In this document: one piece after another, positions 1 to 7,713 of the stretch
Numbering within the stretch: the stretch's first letter is position 1
Layout of the letters: each line of letters starts with the position of its first letter
Virus record (IMG/VR): IMGVR_UViG_3300017960_000020
Location: 1-51,518 of that record
Source of the DNA: a virus
Reading direction: 5' to 3' (one strand)
Length of the DNA stretch: 51,518 nucleotides
The notes under the pieces: model-generated
Told to the model about the DNA's origin: nothing
What the model saw: the letters and a program-made list of their open reading frames with translations, nothing else
Databases searched by the model: none
Program-made: the position numbers and the translations under genes

Positions 1-113
1 CGCGTTGGCATTCCGAGGGCTCGCGCGGCGACTCGCGCCGCGCGTCATTCCAGATATGGGAGGCCACGATGCTTTCTGAGCTCGACCGACTGGACTGCGG
101 GGTGCCGGTATGA
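1..113 (+). CDS. 3' end of an unidentified gene, cut by the window edge
   Basis: The frame beginning at base 3 is open from the left edge to a TGA at 111-113. It encodes the last 36 residues of a protein, including the segment FQIWEATMLSELDRLD. The stop overlaps the ATG of the methyltransferase (ATGA), the same coupling used across this genome, which supports it being a real gene end. I do not recognise the family from this fragment. Confidence 0.6.
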   Translation, partial: RWHSEGSRGDSRRASFQIWEATMLSELDRLDCGVPV

Positions 114-145
114 CCCTCCCCCGCCGTCGCCCCCTGGCCCGCGGC
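110..145 (+). repeat. 36-bp direct repeat, copy 1 (5' end of methyltransferase gene)
   Basis: These 36 nt match 1714-1749 at 34 of 36 positions, and both copies begin at the ATG of their gene. They encode MTLPRRRPLARG here and MALPRSRPLARG in the HNH gene. Sequence upstream of the two copies is unrelated. Confidence 0.85.
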
Positions 146-1591
146 TCCTTCGCCGTCCATGTCGGCCGCGTCGAAGACGTCGCCCGGACTCTCAAGGGCC
201 CGTTAGACGCGGTTCTGTGCGATCCCCCCTATGGCCTGAGCTTCATGGGCAAGGCGTGGGATCGCGGCGTACCGGGCGAAGCGATCTGGCGGGACGTTTC
301 GGCCCTGCTGCGCCCCGGCGCTTTCGTCGCGGCGTTTGGGGGCACGCGGACTTTCCACCGGCTCGCGTGCGCGATCGAGGACGCGGGCTTCGAGATCCGC
401 GACTGCCTAAGTTGGCTCTACGGCTCGGGGTTCCCGAAGTCGCTCAACGTGGCCCTCGCGGTCGATCGACTTGCCGAGCCCAGCCCGGAGCCGACCAACC
501 TCGAGCGCCGCTTCTGCCGCTGGGTCGTCGAGGAGTCGGGGCTCACGCCGGGCGACTTCGGCACCGACCGATTCCACGAGTGCCGCGTCGAGGTGGTGAA
601 CACGGCCACGGCCGACGCGCCGCGGTGGGGCCGCCGGTCGCTGGTGCCTACGCACGGCGCCTGGCTCAAGGTGCGCGAGCGCGTCCAGGGCCCTGTGCCC
701 GCGTGGGTCGAGGAGTGCGTGAAGCCCGAGCCGCGACAGGAGCTCGAGGGCCCGTTGCAGTTCAGGCGCTCGGCCGACATCCGAGTACTCGACCCCGGCC
801 CCTGGTCGGGCTACGGCACGGGGCTCAAGCCGGCCTGGGAGCCGTGCGTGCTGGCGATGAAGCCGCTGGACGGGACGTTCGCGGCGAACGCCGTCGAGCA
901 TGGCGTCGCGGGGCTGAACGTGGACGGGGGGCGCCTCGACACTGGATCGACCGTCACCCGGCATACGCGCTGCGAAGGCGCCGGCGGCACCTGGGAGGGC
1001 AACCGGAGCACGGGCGAACAATCGGTCAACGCCGGCCGCTGGCCCGCGAACGTCGCGCTGGACGAGGACGCGGCGGCGATGCTGGACGAGCAGAGCGGGG
1101 TAACGAAAAGCCCAGCGGGCGAAATCACCCAAGGCGGCGACCACTTCTCGATTCAAAGCTCGGAACGCTCCAGGGGCACGAAGTTTCAGGGGCACGGCGA
1201 CTCCGGCGGCGCCTCGCGCTTTTTCTACGTCGCCAAGGTCGCCACCGCCGAGCGGAACGCAGGGATGGCGCCGGGGGACCCGTGCCGCCACCCGACGCTC
1301 AAGCCCGTGAAGCTGGCCGAGTGGATCGCGAAGCTGCTCCTGCCCCCGCCGCGGGAGGACGGCGCGCCCCGCCGCCTGCTCGTCCCCTTCTCGGGGGCGG
1401 GCTCCGAGGTCGCCGGCGCCCTGCGCGCGGGCTGGGACGAGGTCGTGGGGATCGAGCAAAGCGCCGAGTACGCAGCCTGGGCCGAGCGGCGCGTGCCGGC
1501 GCTGGTGTCGATGGACTTCGACGCACCGCGGCCGAGCGCGCAAGCCGACCAGCCCGGCCAGGCTGGTCTATTCGATGACGTTGAGCGATGA
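110..1591 (+). CDS. DNA methyltransferase (N4-cytosine/N6-adenine type)
   Basis: This 493-residue protein is an amino-methylating DNA methyltransferase, which transfers a methyl group from S-adenosylmethionine to adenine or cytosine. Catalytic motif IV is DPPYG at residues 38-42. Near the C-terminus come HPTLKP (394-399) and the AdoMet-binding FSGAG (from 427). Placing the catalytic motif before the AdoMet motif is the order of the beta-type subgroup. Residues about 120-265 look like an insertion or target-recognition region. No cognate restriction enzyme is adjacent, so it probably acts as an orphan phage methylase protecting phage DNA; that role is inferred. The first 36 nt nearly match the start of the HNH gene at 1714. 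Confidence 0.9.
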   Translation: MTLPRRRPLARGSFAVHVGRVEDVARTLKGPLDAVLCDPPYGLSFMGKAWDRGVPGEAIWRDVSALLRPGAFVAAFGGTRTFHRLACAIEDAGFEIRDCLSWLYGSGFPKSLNVALAVDRLAEPSPEPTNLERRFCRWVVEESGLTPGDFGTDRFHECRVEVVNTATADAPRWGRRSLVPTHGAWLKVRERVQGPVPAWVEECVKPEPRQELEGPLQFRRSADIRVLDPGPWSGYGTGLKPAWEPCVLAMKPLDGTFAANAVEHGVAGLNVDGGRLDTGSTVTRHTRCEGAGGTWEGNRSTGEQSVNAGRWPANVALDEDAAAMLDEQSGVTKSPAGEITQGGDHFSIQSSERSRGTKFQGHGDSGGASRFFYVAKVATAERNAGMAPGDPCRHPTLKPVKLAEWIAKLLLPPPREDGAPRRLLVPFSGAGSEVAGALRAGWDEVVGIEQSAEYAAWAERRVPALVSMDFDAPRPSAQADQPGQAGLFDDVER

Positions 1592-1713
1592 GCCCTATTC
1601 GAGCCGAGGAGCGCGACCGCTACCCCATGAATTGGCCCGCGATCAGTGTGCCAGCAGTGCCACCTCGCGTACGACCGCGAGCATCACAAGGCCACGCGAG
1701 CCCGGAGGAAGGC
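1588..1713 (+). pseudogene. Deletion remnant of an HNH endonuclease gene
   Basis: An ATG at 1588, overlapping the methyltransferase stop (ATGA), starts MSPIRAEERDRYPMNWPAIS, the characteristic N-terminus of a common phage HNH endonuclease family. From 1649, in the next reading frame, the sequence reads CQQCHLAYDREHH and then an Arg/Lys-rich stretch, which is that family's C-terminus. The roughly 70 residues normally between them, including the core HNH histidines, are missing and the two ends are out of frame. The junction lies near 1645-1650. The family match is from memory, so exact boundaries are approximate. The original frame stays open and could extend the next gene N-terminally. Confidence 0.7.
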
Positions 1714-1749
1714 ATGGCCCTCCCCCGCAGTCGCCCCCTGGCCCGCGGC
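1714..1749 (+). repeat. 36-bp direct repeat, copy 2 (5' end of HNH gene)
   Basis: Second copy of the 36-nt repeat found at 110-145, with two mismatches. It lies immediately downstream of the HNH remnant. Confidence 0.85.
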
Positions 1750-2067
1750 AAGGGGCTGGAGAGGACGGGGAAGCTCAAGCGGCGGCGCAGGCTGGCTCGG
1801 ATCGGTCGGCGTCGACGCTCGGACTTCTCTGAGATCCAAGCCTTCCGCATGGGCGTCCTCGACCGCGCCAACGGCCGCTGCGAGCGCTGTGGTCAGCCGT
1901 GCGCTCCGAGGGATCTGGAAGCGCACCACCTGCTCCCCCGGGCCCGTGGCGGATCCCACGATCCGCAGACCAACGGCGCGGCGCTCTGCCGGCCGTGTCA
2001 CCGATCCGTCCATGACCATTCCGCTCCGGACTGGAGCCGGTGGCTGAGGAGCCGAAAAGCAGCATGA
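1714..2067 (+). CDS. HNH endonuclease
   Basis: A 117-residue HNH nuclease, a metal-dependent DNA-cutting fold common in phages. The N-terminus is strongly basic (GKLKRRRRLARIGRRRR). It is followed by a zinc knuckle CERCGQPC, the catalytic LEAHHLLPRARGG and the closing CRPCHRSVH. I chose the ATG at 1714 because GGAGGAA sits just upstream; the frame is also open back to an ATG at 1588, but that stretch belongs to the HNH remnant. The stop overlaps the next ATG (ATGA). HNH proteins beside terminases can assist packaging, but this one sits in a DNA-processing operon, so its role is unknown. Confidence 0.8.
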   Translation: MALPRSRPLARGKGLERTGKLKRRRRLARIGRRRRSDFSEIQAFRMGVLDRANGRCERCGQPCAPRDLEAHHLLPRARGGSHDPQTNGAALCRPCHRSVHDHSAPDWSRWLRSRKAA

Positions 2068-2591
2068 CCCAACGAGTCCTCATCGTAGGCATCGACCCCG
2101 GCCGCAAGGGTGGCGTGGTCGCCATCAACGAGCGGTCCGAGCTGGTGTTCGCCGAGCGGATGCCCTGGCTCAACTCCAGACCCCCCAAGCTGGACCTCGA
2201 GGAGTTAGACTCCTGGATCGTCCTCCGCGCCGAAGGTCGCCACATCCACCTGGCGCTTGAGCGGACTGCCCCGGTCTCCAAGGGCGCGAACGCGACCCGA
2301 TCCCTGGCGGAACAGCGGGGCGCTCTGCTGGCCTGGGCGGAGCGCGAACGCTACGCGGTCGAGCTGATCGGACCCCAGGCCTGGTCCAAGGAGATGCTCG
2401 AAGGGCTCGGCTACAAGGGCCACGAGCAGAAGAAGCGCGCGGCGATCGGGAGGGTCCGGGAGCTGTGGCCGGATCTGCGGATGCCGACCAAGGCGGACCA
2501 GGAGGCGTTCTCGGACGCCGCGCTCATCGCGGAGTACGGGCGGCGCCGATGGATGGGTCGGACGCTGGTGGCTCGGGAGGGCGCGGCGTGA
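2064..2591 (+). CDS. RuvC-like Holliday junction resolvase
   Basis: A 175-residue protein of the RuvC/RNase H nuclease superfamily. It opens with VGIDPGRKGG, where the aspartate is the first catalytic acid. ALERT near residue 68 supplies a glutamate, and DAALIAEYG near the C-terminus supplies the last acidic residue. It would cut branched DNA before packaging or during recombination, alongside the exonuclease and annealing protein downstream. The ATG at 2064 overlaps the HNH stop; an in-frame GTG at 2040 would add eight residues but lacks the coupling. The next gene begins at the overlapping GTGA. Confidence 0.8.
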   Translation: MTQRVLIVGIDPGRKGGVVAINERSELVFAERMPWLNSRPPKLDLEELDSWIVLRAEGRHIHLALERTAPVSKGANATRSLAEQRGALLAWAERERYAVELIGPQAWSKEMLEGLGYKGHEQKKRAAIGRVRELWPDLRMPTKADQEAFSDAALIAEYGRRRWMGRTLVAREGAA

Positions 2592-2920
2592 AGCGCCTGG
2601 AGCCGTCCCCTGCGCGTCGCCGGCAGCTCTGGCGAGACGCGCTCGAGGAGCTGCGAACCGAGTGGCCAGCCCCCTACCCGGTCCGGGTCCAGCGTCGGCA
2701 GCTCAGGGACTCCTGGGGGACCTGTCAGCTGCTGGAGAAGCCCAAGCGCTTCGTCATCACCATCGACCCGCGCGCGCAGTTCAGCTTCCAGCTGATGATC
2801 CTGGCCCACGAGTGGGCGCACGCGCTGGACTGGGAGAGCACCCAGGAGCACGGGACGGACCACGGGGACACCTGGGGGCTGTGGCAGGCGCGGGCGTACA
2901 GGGCGATCTCGAGCGACTGA
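2588..2920 (+). CDS. SprT-like zinc metallopeptidase
   Basis: A 110-residue protein with the zinc-protease motif HEWAH (H74, E75, H78) and a downstream HGDTWG histidine that could be the third ligand. This arrangement matches SprT/WSS1-like minigluzincins, which degrade DNA-bound proteins in cellular members. The GTG start at 2588 overlaps the resolvase stop. Its place at the end of a DNA-processing operon suggests work on protein-DNA complexes, which is inference. It is shorter than cellular SprT and has no C-terminal zinc ribbon. Confidence 0.65.
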   Translation: MKRLEPSPARRRQLWRDALEELRTEWPAPYPVRVQRRQLRDSWGTCQLLEKPKRFVITIDPRAQFSFQLMILAHEWAHALDWESTQEHGTDHGDTWGLWQARAYRAISSD

Positions 2921-2923
2921 GGC

Positions 2924-3289
2924 CTACTCCATCGGCCTTGAGGTCCCCTCCTCCACCCCCGCCAGAACCTCCCAGCACGCCCGCTGGAAGGCTTCGACGT
3001 TCTCCAGTCCCACGGAGCCCGCCAGATCGTCGAGCGCCCTGGAGGCCTGCCGCATCGCGCGCACGCGCCGCATGGCGTCGATGGCCCCGAACAAAGCCTC
3101 CAGCAGCACGTTCGCGTCCGCCTGGCTGACCGCGTGCCCCTTGCCCATCAGGTGGCTGACCATGGCGGCCTTGCCGCGGCCGGCGCCGATGGTGTCGCCG
3201 CAGATCGGGCACCGGATCGTGGCCTGGCGGTGGATCAGGCGGCCGAGGGTGTCTTTCGCGTCGGATCGGGGAGCGTCGGAAGGTGCCAT
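2924..3289 (-). CDS. Small zinc-finger protein on the minus strand
   Basis: A 121-residue protein and one of very few minus-strand genes here. It has one zinc-finger-like motif, CPICGDTIGAGRGKAAMVSH followed by LMGKGH (residues about 30-55), and then a helical Ala/Arg-rich C-terminus. It is convergent with the metallopeptidase gene (3 bp between stops) and divergent from the gene at 3441. The ATG at 3289 has no clear Shine-Dalgarno; the frame is open further upstream, but that part looks like the shadow of the opposing gene. A DNA-binding regulator of the divergent region is possible but unproven. Confidence 0.6.
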   Translation of the reverse strand: MAPSDAPRSDAKDTLGRLIHRQATIRCPICGDTIGAGRGKAAMVSHLMGKGHAVSQADANVLLEALFGAIDAMRRVRAMRQASRALDDLAGSVGLENVEAFQRACWEVLAGVEEGTSRPME

Positions 3290-3368
3290 GGGGGGCGAAG
3301 TTACGGCCGACAGTCCGCCGAGGGCCCCAGCCTCCCCAGGTTTCTCGGAGTTTGGCTGCACATTCCGG

Positions 3369-3415
3369 CGGAGTATCTCCGTAAAGTCCGATACGGAAGT
3401 GGGGCAGAAAGCCCC
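3369..3415 (+). promoter_or_regulatory. Divergent intergenic region with operator-like dyads
   Basis: Between the minus gene ending its start at 3289 and the plus gene at 3441 lie a perfect dyad CGGAG-TAT-CTCCG (3369-3381), a GTATC...GATAC pair (3373-3377 and 3390-3394), and a hairpin GGGGC-AGAAA-GCCCC (3401-3415). Divergent starts imply two promoters here, but I could not pick convincing -35/-10 pairs. Confidence 0.45.
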
Positions 3416-3440
3416 GCTAGGCCCCTTCCAGGACCAAGCC

Positions 3441-4112
3441 ATGCAAACCACCGAACGGACTGTCACCCACTCGGGCGGGCTCGCGAGCCTCGCCGACCGG
3501 CTCTCCAAGCCGGGATCCCTGCTGACCCCTGTGCGGGTCCAGCGCTTCACCCCGGGCGTCCCGCGCTCCGGGATGTCGGCCGCAGCCCCGGTCGATCTGC
3601 CGATCGGGACGACCCGCGAGGAGGCCGAGGAGCTCGGCGTCCCGATGGAGCGGCCCTCGGACGACCTGCACCCGGGCAACTGGGTCTGGGACGCCTGGGG
3701 GCGCGCGGCGGAGGCGTTCGAGGACTCGGAGTTCATGCGCCCGCTGGTCGTGGCGCACCTGCGGGCCGCGGCTGAGTTCGGTCCCGCCGACGCCCGCCTG
3801 GTCCAGCTCTACTGGATGAGCAGCCGGTGGGCGGACCTGTGTGAGGCGACCGACTGCGAGAGCCTCGTGGCGCTGGCGCGCGAGGCGATGGGGTTCTGGT
3901 CGGACGACGACCTGGCTTACGCGGTGGACCAGCAGTTCCAGGCCCACCGCCTCCGCACCCCGGGCCGCCCGCTCGAAGCTGTGCGCGCCGCTGACGTGTT
4001 TCCGGCGGACGAGATCATGCGCGCCGCGGCGATCCCGGCTGCCGGCGCTGCCGCTCTGGACTCCGCGCGGGTGTTCCTGCAGGGGCGGAACCGGATGGGG
4101 GTGGTCGCTTGA
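3441..4112 (+). CDS. Hypothetical protein, first gene of the early recombination operon
   Basis: A 223-residue soluble protein that I do not recognise. The first 75 residues are Pro/Gly-rich and probably disordered. Residues about 78-160 are acidic and rich in Trp and Ala (for example NWVWDAWGRAAEAFEDSEFM) and look helical. The ATG at 3441 is the first start after the divergent region, so this gene probably leads the operon that includes the exonuclease and annealing protein. Its stop overlaps a TTG start for the next small gene. Confidence 0.7.
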   Translation: MQTTERTVTHSGGLASLADRLSKPGSLLTPVRVQRFTPGVPRSGMSAAAPVDLPIGTTREEAEELGVPMERPSDDLHPGNWVWDAWGRAAEAFEDSEFMRPLVVAHLRAAAEFGPADARLVQLYWMSSRWADLCEATDCESLVALAREAMGFWSDDDLAYAVDQQFQAHRLRTPGRPLEAVRAADVFPADEIMRAAAIPAAGAAALDSARVFLQGRNRMGVVA

Positions 4113-4234
4113 AGATCCGATGCAAGCAATGCGGCTGGATCGGCTCGATCGGCCACACCGCCGAGTGCCAGGGGTGCGGCAGCCGCTACATCACGCCGCT
4201 GTTCCGTCGACTGCTGCGGAGGGTGATCCGATGA
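4109..4234 (+). CDS. 41-residue zinc-ribbon protein
   Basis: This short gene begins at a TTG overlapping the upstream stop (TTGA) and ends at a TGA overlapping the next ATG, so it fills the gap exactly. It starts KIRCKQCGWIG, continues with CQGCGSRY (two CxxC pairs, a zinc ribbon), and ends in a basic tail FRRLLRRVIR. Such mini-ribbons may bind nucleic acid or assist replication proteins; the function is unknown. Both boundary overlaps support it being real despite its size. Confidence 0.65.
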   Translation: MKIRCKQCGWIGSIGHTAECQGCGSRYITPLFRRLLRRVIR

Positions 4235-4497
4235 GCGCCCTCGGTTCGATCATCGCCACGCGCGGGACCGTCCGCCTGTGGTGCTCCTCCCCCACCTGCC
4301 GCCACGAGTGGGAGGCTGAGACCGTCTCCCAGTACGGTGAGAGCTTCTTGGCTGACGCTGGCGGCGAGTGCACGCGATGCGGCTCGATTGGTACGGCTGA
4401 GGAGCCGGACTTCTACTGCAAGGAGTGCGATCGGGACACGGCGAAGTGCGAGCACGTTCACGGCTCCTGCTGGGTCTGTGGGGAGGCCATCCAATGA
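4231..4497 (+). CDS. Cys-rich zinc-binding protein
   Basis: An 88-residue protein with five cysteine pairs or part-pairs: WCSSPTCRHEW, CTRCG, YCKECD, a lone CEH, and CWVCGEAIQ at the C-terminus. It probably binds two zinc ions. It is the second zinc-ribbon gene in a row and overlaps both neighbours by 4 bp. No family is recognised; nucleic-acid binding is a guess from the fold type and operon. Confidence 0.7.
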   Translation: MSALGSIIATRGTVRLWCSSPTCRHEWEAETVSQYGESFLADAGGECTRCGSIGTAEEPDFYCKECDRDTAKCEHVHGSCWVCGEAIQ

Positions 4498-5411
4498 CCC
4501 GCCCCACCCCCCACGTCTGCACCACCGAAGCGGAGTGGCACGCCGCCCGCTGGGAAGGGATCGGAGCCTCCGAGGCCGCCGACCTGATCGAGAAGCCCTA
4601 CAGCCTGTGGGCCGAGAAGGTCGGTCTGGTCGAGCGCAAGCAGCCTAACAACGTCGACCGGCTCGAGGAGGGCCACCTGGCGGAGCCCATGATCGCCGAG
4701 CTGGTCAAGCGCCGGTGCGGCGTGAAGCGGATCCGCCGGTCCTGGGAAGTTCTGGGCCTCGACTCCGAGCCGCATGACGTCGTGTTCTCGGACGCCGAGC
4801 ACGACTGGCTGCGCGCCACGCCGGACTACTTCATTCAGGCCGAAGATGGCTCTAGCGCCGTCTGCGAGATGAAGTTCTGGGATGCCTTCTCCCGCGAGCT
4901 CTGGGTCAACGGCCCCCCGCTCGGGGTGTTCCTCCAGGTGCAGCAGCAGATGGAAGTGCTCCAGGTGCCGCGCGCGCTGATCGCCCCCTACTTCGGCGTC
5001 GGACGGTTCGAGCCGATCTGGGTGGACCGTGAACCGAAGTGGACAGCGCTCCTGCGCCAGCGAGGCTCGGACCTGTGGGCCCGCGTGGCCGCCGGCCGCC
5101 GTGCGCTCGAGGCTGGCGAGGACCCCCATCAGTTCGCACCCGAGGCGGTCTCCAGGCTCGACCTGGACGCTCTCAAGCGCTTCAAGCCGCGCGAAGACAC
5201 GGAGGTCGAGATCCCCCAGGAGCTTGCCGAGCGCTTCGCTGCCGCGCACCGAGCAAGGAAGGAGGCGGACGACGCCTACAGCGACGTTCAGGCCGAGCTT
5301 CGCAAGCGGATGGTCGAGGCCAGCGCAACAGTCGCCACGCACTCGGACGAGAAGCTGGCGACGCTCAAAACGAACGCTCGCGGGACGGTCACGTTCCGGC
5401 CCGCGATCTAA
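4494..5411 (+). CDS. YqaJ-type viral recombinase/exonuclease
   Basis: A 305-residue lambda-exonuclease-like protein. It would digest one strand from DNA ends to give single-stranded tails for the annealing protein encoded next. Near the N-terminus comes GIGASEAADLIEKPYSLW, typical of YqaJ. The PD-(D/E)xK active site is visible as D111 in ATPDY and E125-M-K127 in CEMKF. Residues about 240-290 look like a coiled coil. The start overlaps the upstream stop, and the partner gene follows after 11 nt. Exonuclease plus RecT-like pairing is the usual phage two-component recombination system. Confidence 0.85.
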   Translation: MTRPTPHVCTTEAEWHAARWEGIGASEAADLIEKPYSLWAEKVGLVERKQPNNVDRLEEGHLAEPMIAELVKRRCGVKRIRRSWEVLGLDSEPHDVVFSDAEHDWLRATPDYFIQAEDGSSAVCEMKFWDAFSRELWVNGPPLGVFLQVQQQMEVLQVPRALIAPYFGVGRFEPIWVDREPKWTALLRQRGSDLWARVAAGRRALEAGEDPHQFAPEAVSRLDLDALKRFKPREDTEVEIPQELAERFAAAHRARKEADDAYSDVQAELRKRMVEASATVATHSDEKLATLKTNARGTVTFRPAI

Positions 5412-5422
5412 CTCCAGGACTC

Positions 5423-6169
5423 ATGCAAACCGAAACCATGCAGACCCAAGAAGCCCCGCCCAACGGGGATCCCACCCAGGCGTTGATCGCCAAGTTCGGC
5501 TACTTGATCGGGCTCGACCCAAGCCGCGCCCAAGCCGTGCTGATGTCGACCATCATGCCGAGCGGGACGAGCAAGGCCGATGTGGCCGCGTTCCTCGCGG
5601 TGGTGACCCAGTACAAGCTGAACCCGCTGCGGAAGGAGATCTACGCCTTCCCCTCCAAGGGGGGCGGCGTCCAGCCGATCGTCGGCATCGACGGGTGGCT
5701 GAAGATGGCGAACGACCACCAAGCCTTCGACGGTATGGAGGAGGCCTACGAGCACGACGCCGAGGGCAACGTCCTGGCGATCACGGTCAAGGTTTACCGC
5801 AAGGACCGCAGCCGGCCGATCACCGCTACGGAATGGATGTCCGAGTGCAAGCGGAACACCGACCCTTGGCGCACTTGGCCGAACCGGATGCTCCTGCACA
5901 AGGCGACCATCCAGGCCCTGCGCCGCGCCTTCAACTTCTCGGGGATCATGGACCCCGACGAGGCCGAACGCTTGGAGGAGACCCAAGCGCGGACCGTGGA
6001 CGCGAAGGCCACGGCGAAGGCCCCCGCGGAGCACGCGGCCGAGCAGCTCGGGTTGGGCGACGGAGGCGACGACGGCGAGCCGGTCTTCGACGTTGACGGC
6101 GACCGAAGCGCGGCGGACTGGTTCGGGGACGACCCGTTCCAGGGTGGAGACCCGGAGGCGGCGCAATGA
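5423..6169 (+). CDS. RecT/Bet-family single-strand annealing protein
   Basis: A 248-residue annealing protein that pairs complementary single strands made by the YqaJ-type exonuclease. The family block QYKLNPLRKEIYAFPSKGG followed by VQPIVGIDGWLKMA (residues about 65-95) is clear, as is the later WRTWPNRMLLHKATIQALRR. The C-terminal 45 residues are very acidic, like the tails that bind partners in other annealing proteins. I chose the ATG at 5423, shortly after the exonuclease stop. An in-frame ATG four codons later is possible. The stop overlaps the ATPase start (ATGA). Confidence 0.88.
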   Translation: MQTETMQTQEAPPNGDPTQALIAKFGYLIGLDPSRAQAVLMSTIMPSGTSKADVAAFLAVVTQYKLNPLRKEIYAFPSKGGGVQPIVGIDGWLKMANDHQAFDGMEEAYEHDAEGNVLAITVKVYRKDRSRPITATEWMSECKRNTDPWRTWPNRMLLHKATIQALRRAFNFSGIMDPDEAERLEETQARTVDAKATAKAPAEHAAEQLGLGDGGDDGEPVFDVDGDRSAADWFGDDPFQGGDPEAAQ

Positions 6170-7482
6170 GTGGCACGATCGAACTGGAGGGCATCGGCGC
6201 CGTGGACCACCTGGCTATTCCGATTCCCGAGCGGGGCGGCGTCGTCGTTCTCAAGGGCGGCAACGGCTCGGGTAAGTCCACCGCGCTGCGCGCGACCGAA
6301 CGGATGCTGACCGGCAAGGGGGGACTCGAACCGGCGGACGGCCGGAAGAAGGGCACCGCGACAGGCTTGGGCGTCCAGCTCACGGTCGGGCGCTCGGTCC
6401 GCTCTAAGGGCGAGCTGACAGTACTCGGCGTCTCGGGCACCGACCCGGCGGCGTTCGTGGACCCGGGGATCAAGAGCTCCGAGGCGGCCAACGCGGCGCG
6501 ACTCAAGGCGCTCTGCCGATTGGCTCGCGTGGAAGTCACTCCCGAGACCTTCGGTGCCGCGGCCGAGGCTGCCGGCATCGACCTGGGACGCGAGCTGGAC
6601 GGGGCGGACTTGTCGGACCCTGCGGCCGTCGCCGGACGGCTCCAGCGCGCCGCGTTCGCTCGCGCCCGAGACCTCGAGGGTCGGGCGGCGTCCGAGCACG
6701 CGGAGGCTCAGGGCGCGCTCCAGGCGCTTGAGGGCGCGTCCGTCGCCGAAGATGGTCAGACCGTCGCGGACCTGGCATCGAGCCGGGAGGAGCGAGCGCA
6801 GCGCGTGCAGGAGCTGAAGGCGCAGCGACAAGCCTCGGCTGAGCGCGCCAAGCTCGTGGCCGAGCGCCGGCAGCAGATCGAGCAGCTCGAAGCCCGCCTG
6901 GAAAGGATGAAGGTGTGGCTTCAGAGCGACGAAGCCCAGCCGCTGGAGGCTCCGACCGAGGAACAGATCGAGACCGCGATCGGCGAGGTCGCCAAGGCTG
7001 ACGACGCCCTGGCTCAGGCGGAGCAAGCGATCGCCAACCGGGAGCGCCGAGCGTCTGCGCTCGAGCGGCTGGACAAGGCCAAGGCTATGCAGGCGGAGGC
7101 CGAGCGGCGACGTGAGGCCGCGGGCACGTTCGACGCGGCGCTTATGGACGCCCTCGGGGCGGCCTTGCCGCCGGCGCTGCGGATCGCCGACGGCCAACTC
7201 CAGGCCATCACCGACCGCGGACCGATCGACTTCGAGCAGTTGTCTCAGGGCGAGCGCTGGAGTCTGGCGCTGGGCATCGCCATCGCGGCATCCGGCGGAG
7301 CGACCTTGATGGCGGTTCCGCAGGAAGCCTGGGAAGGGCTCGACCCGGACAACCGGGCGGCGCTGACCAAGGCCGCGCAGGCCAAGGGGGTCGTGATCTT
7401 GACGGCCGAGGCGGACAGCGGGCCGTTGCGGTCTGAGGTCTTTGGGGCATCCGGCTCGTCAGCCACCCAACGGGAGGACTAG
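6166..7482 (+). CDS. SMC/RecN-like AAA ATPase of the recombination operon
   Basis: A 438-residue ABC-type ATPase. The Walker A motif GGNGSGKST is at residues 31-39. A coiled-coil centre follows at about 150-340, then the signature LSQGERW near 358. The expected Walker B (hydrophobic residues then DE) reads LMAVPQEAWEGLD, so the usual aspartate is missing and hydrolysis may be weak or use another residue. Short SMC-like ATPases beside RecT are common in phages and are thought to tether or process DNA ends. It is the last gene before a gene-free tract. Confidence 0.8.
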   Translation: MSGTIELEGIGAVDHLAIPIPERGGVVVLKGGNGSGKSTALRATERMLTGKGGLEPADGRKKGTATGLGVQLTVGRSVRSKGELTVLGVSGTDPAAFVDPGIKSSEAANAARLKALCRLARVEVTPETFGAAAEAAGIDLGRELDGADLSDPAAVAGRLQRAAFARARDLEGRAASEHAEAQGALQALEGASVAEDGQTVADLASSREERAQRVQELKAQRQASAERAKLVAERRQQIEQLEARLERMKVWLQSDEAQPLEAPTEEQIETAIGEVAKADDALAQAEQAIANRERRASALERLDKAKAMQAEAERRREAAGTFDAALMDALGAALPPALRIADGQLQAITDRGPIDFEQLSQGERWSLALGIAIAASGGATLMAVPQEAWEGLDPDNRAALTKAAQAKGVVILTAEADSGPLRSEVFGASGSSATQRED

Positions 7483-7581
7483 ACTCCGTGCGTCTTGCTT
7501 CGGTTTGCAGCCGCCTAGCCGGTCCGAATCAGGTCCTGGAACGGGCGTCGTCGCTAGGGGCGGCGTCCACTCATCGAGCAG

Positions 7582-7610
7582 GGACCGACGGAAGGATCCG
7601 TTGTCGGTCC
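7582..7610 (+). ncRNA. Strong hairpin in gene-free tract
   Basis: GGACCGAC (7582-7589) pairs perfectly with GTCGGTCC (7603-7610). An inner GGA...TCC extends the stem across a GTT bulge. It could be the 5' domain of a structured RNA, or a terminator for the upstream operon although no T-run follows. Confidence 0.45.
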
Positions 7611-7713
7611 GGGGGAAGGACCGCGCCGAGTGGGAGACGCGCGCGGTCGCAAGTTCGCGGCGCGCTGCCCCGTCGTATCGGGTCCGAGGGCAGCACTTCA
7701 AACAGTCAGGGAG

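Noticed and set aside
407-1543. Long minus-strand frame opposite the methyltransferase
   Set aside because: Arg/Pro/Ala-rich shadow of a real gene with recognised motifs on the other strand.
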